Below, piece after piece: positions 5,572 to 5,874 of a stretch of DNA of 5,874 bases (position 1 is its first letter; every line of letters starts with the position of its first letter). The notes under the pieces were generated by a model. It was not told the DNA's origin. It saw only the letters and a list, made by a program, of their open reading frames with translations, and made no database searches. Source of the DNA: Methylophilus sp. (GTDB lineage: Bacteria; Pseudomonadota; Gammaproteobacteria; Burkholderiales; Methylophilaceae); the NCBI GenBank assembly GCA_027489475.1, contig JAIXZQ010000204.1:1-5874 (forward strand), read 5' to 3'. Position numbers and translations under genes: made by a program.

Positions 5572-5583
5572 ATACTGGGCTGA

Positions 5584-5603
5584 GCGGTGTGTCAGTCCAC
5601 CGC
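5584..5603. other. Small hairpin between convergent genes
   Basis: GCGGTG (5584-5589) pairs with CACCGC (5598-5603) around an 8-nt loop and overlaps the stop codon of the - strand umuC gene. Neither strand shows a T-run directly after it, so it is at best a weak terminator for the convergent epsD-like and umuC genes. Confidence 0.3.
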
Positions 5604-5874
5604 AAGCAACTGCTCCCAGTGCGTGGTGTAGCTCTGGCTTTTGCGGGTTTGTTTCATTTTCCATGGTTGCCCCAAGCCTTCACTGGCGAGCCGGATGGTG
5701 GCGCGGCCCATCTTACGGGTAATCTGATCTAAGGTGGCCATCAGTTGTGACGCTTTGCTGGCTGCGGGCGCGCTAACAAACAGGTCTTGTTGTATCGCAT
5801 GCGTGGGCACCAGTTCACTCAGGGTGATGCCTGCCTTGGCATAGTCGTAGCCGGGCTGATATAACTGTTTGAGC
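5592..5874 (-). CDS. umuC: UmuC-type translesion DNA polymerase V subunit, C-terminal 93 residues only
   Basis: The gene enters from the right edge and ends at the TGA complementary to 5592-5594; the catalytic Y-family polymerase domain lies outside the window. Visible residues begin LKQLYQPGYDYAKAGITLSE, matching the end of the UmuC little-finger region (E. coli has RYQKAGVMLGD). Next comes QQDLF (5778-5792), which fits a beta-clamp binding motif; E. coli UmuC has QLNLF there. The tail has SQLMATLDQITRKMGRATI, WKMKQTRKSQSYTT and HWEQLL, the DUF4113-type C-terminus of UmuC (E. coli: QWQMKRAMLSPRYTT). In E. coli this subunit joins UmuD' for error-prone lesion bypass under SOS control; any LexA site would be upstream, outside the window. 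A GTG at 5810 is internal, not a start. It is functionally unrelated to the + strand genes. Confidence 0.93.
   Translation of the reverse strand, partial: LKQLYQPGYDYAKAGITLSELVPTHAIQQDLFVSAPAASKASQLMATLDQITRKMGRATIRLASEGLGQPWKMKQTRKSQSYTTHWEQLLAVD

Noticed and set aside
5592..5810. Complete small minus-strand gene starting at GTG 5810
   Set aside because: The frame continues to the window edge with UmuC-like residues (YDYAKAGITLSEL), so this is the tail of a larger umuC gene.

Overview
This window is an accessory, envelope-related stretch from a Gram-negative proteobacterium. GC is moderate by eye. The EpsD-type lipoprotein, the two-ExbD operon and the UmuC tail with its DUF4113-like end together suggest a betaproteobacterium, possibly of the Methylophilaceae (Methylophilus/Methylotenera type). 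The family-level guess rests on recollection of protein families, not on a search, and is tentative.

Layout: seven genes run left to right on the + strand, and one partial gene faces them at the right edge. (1) 1-531 is the 3' part of a MotA/TolQ/ExbB proton-channel gene. (2) 542-952 and 956-1360 are two consecutive ExbD genes with almost identical membrane segments but divergent periplasmic domains. (3) 1364-2077 is a TonB-type energy transducer with one N-terminal membrane helix, a nine-proline run, a PKEx repeat spacer and a C-terminal TonB-like domain. (4) After a 98-nt gap holding a strong 9-bp hairpin, 2176-3810 encodes a 544-residue outer-membrane putative porin with an N-terminal helical region. 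(5) 3819-4508 encodes a secreted glutamine-rich coiled-coil protein; its ribosome binding site overlaps the porin stop codon. (6) After 58 nt, 4567-5571 encodes an EpsD-like SurA/parvulin-family lipoprotein. (7) 5592-5874 on the - strand is the C-terminal end of a UmuC-type translesion polymerase, convergent with the epsD-like gene and running off the window.

Working model (inference): the ExbB/ExbD1/ExbD2 motor in the inner membrane uses the proton gradient to drive the TonB-like protein across the periplasm. Its operon partner is a porin with no recognisable plug domain, not a classical plugged TonB-dependent receptor. The coiled-coil protein is translationally tied to the porin and could be a periplasmic adaptor or spacer. 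The EpsD-like lipoprotein may help fold or assemble the outer-membrane component. Three features set this module apart from the E. coli ExbB-ExbD-TonB paradigm: the ExbB glutamate equivalent to E. coli E176 is alanine, the TonB membrane helix has no histidine, and ExbD is duplicated. I saw no RNA gene, CRISPR array, insertion sequence or convincing promoter or intrinsic terminator. No stretch longer than 300 bases lacks a gene.
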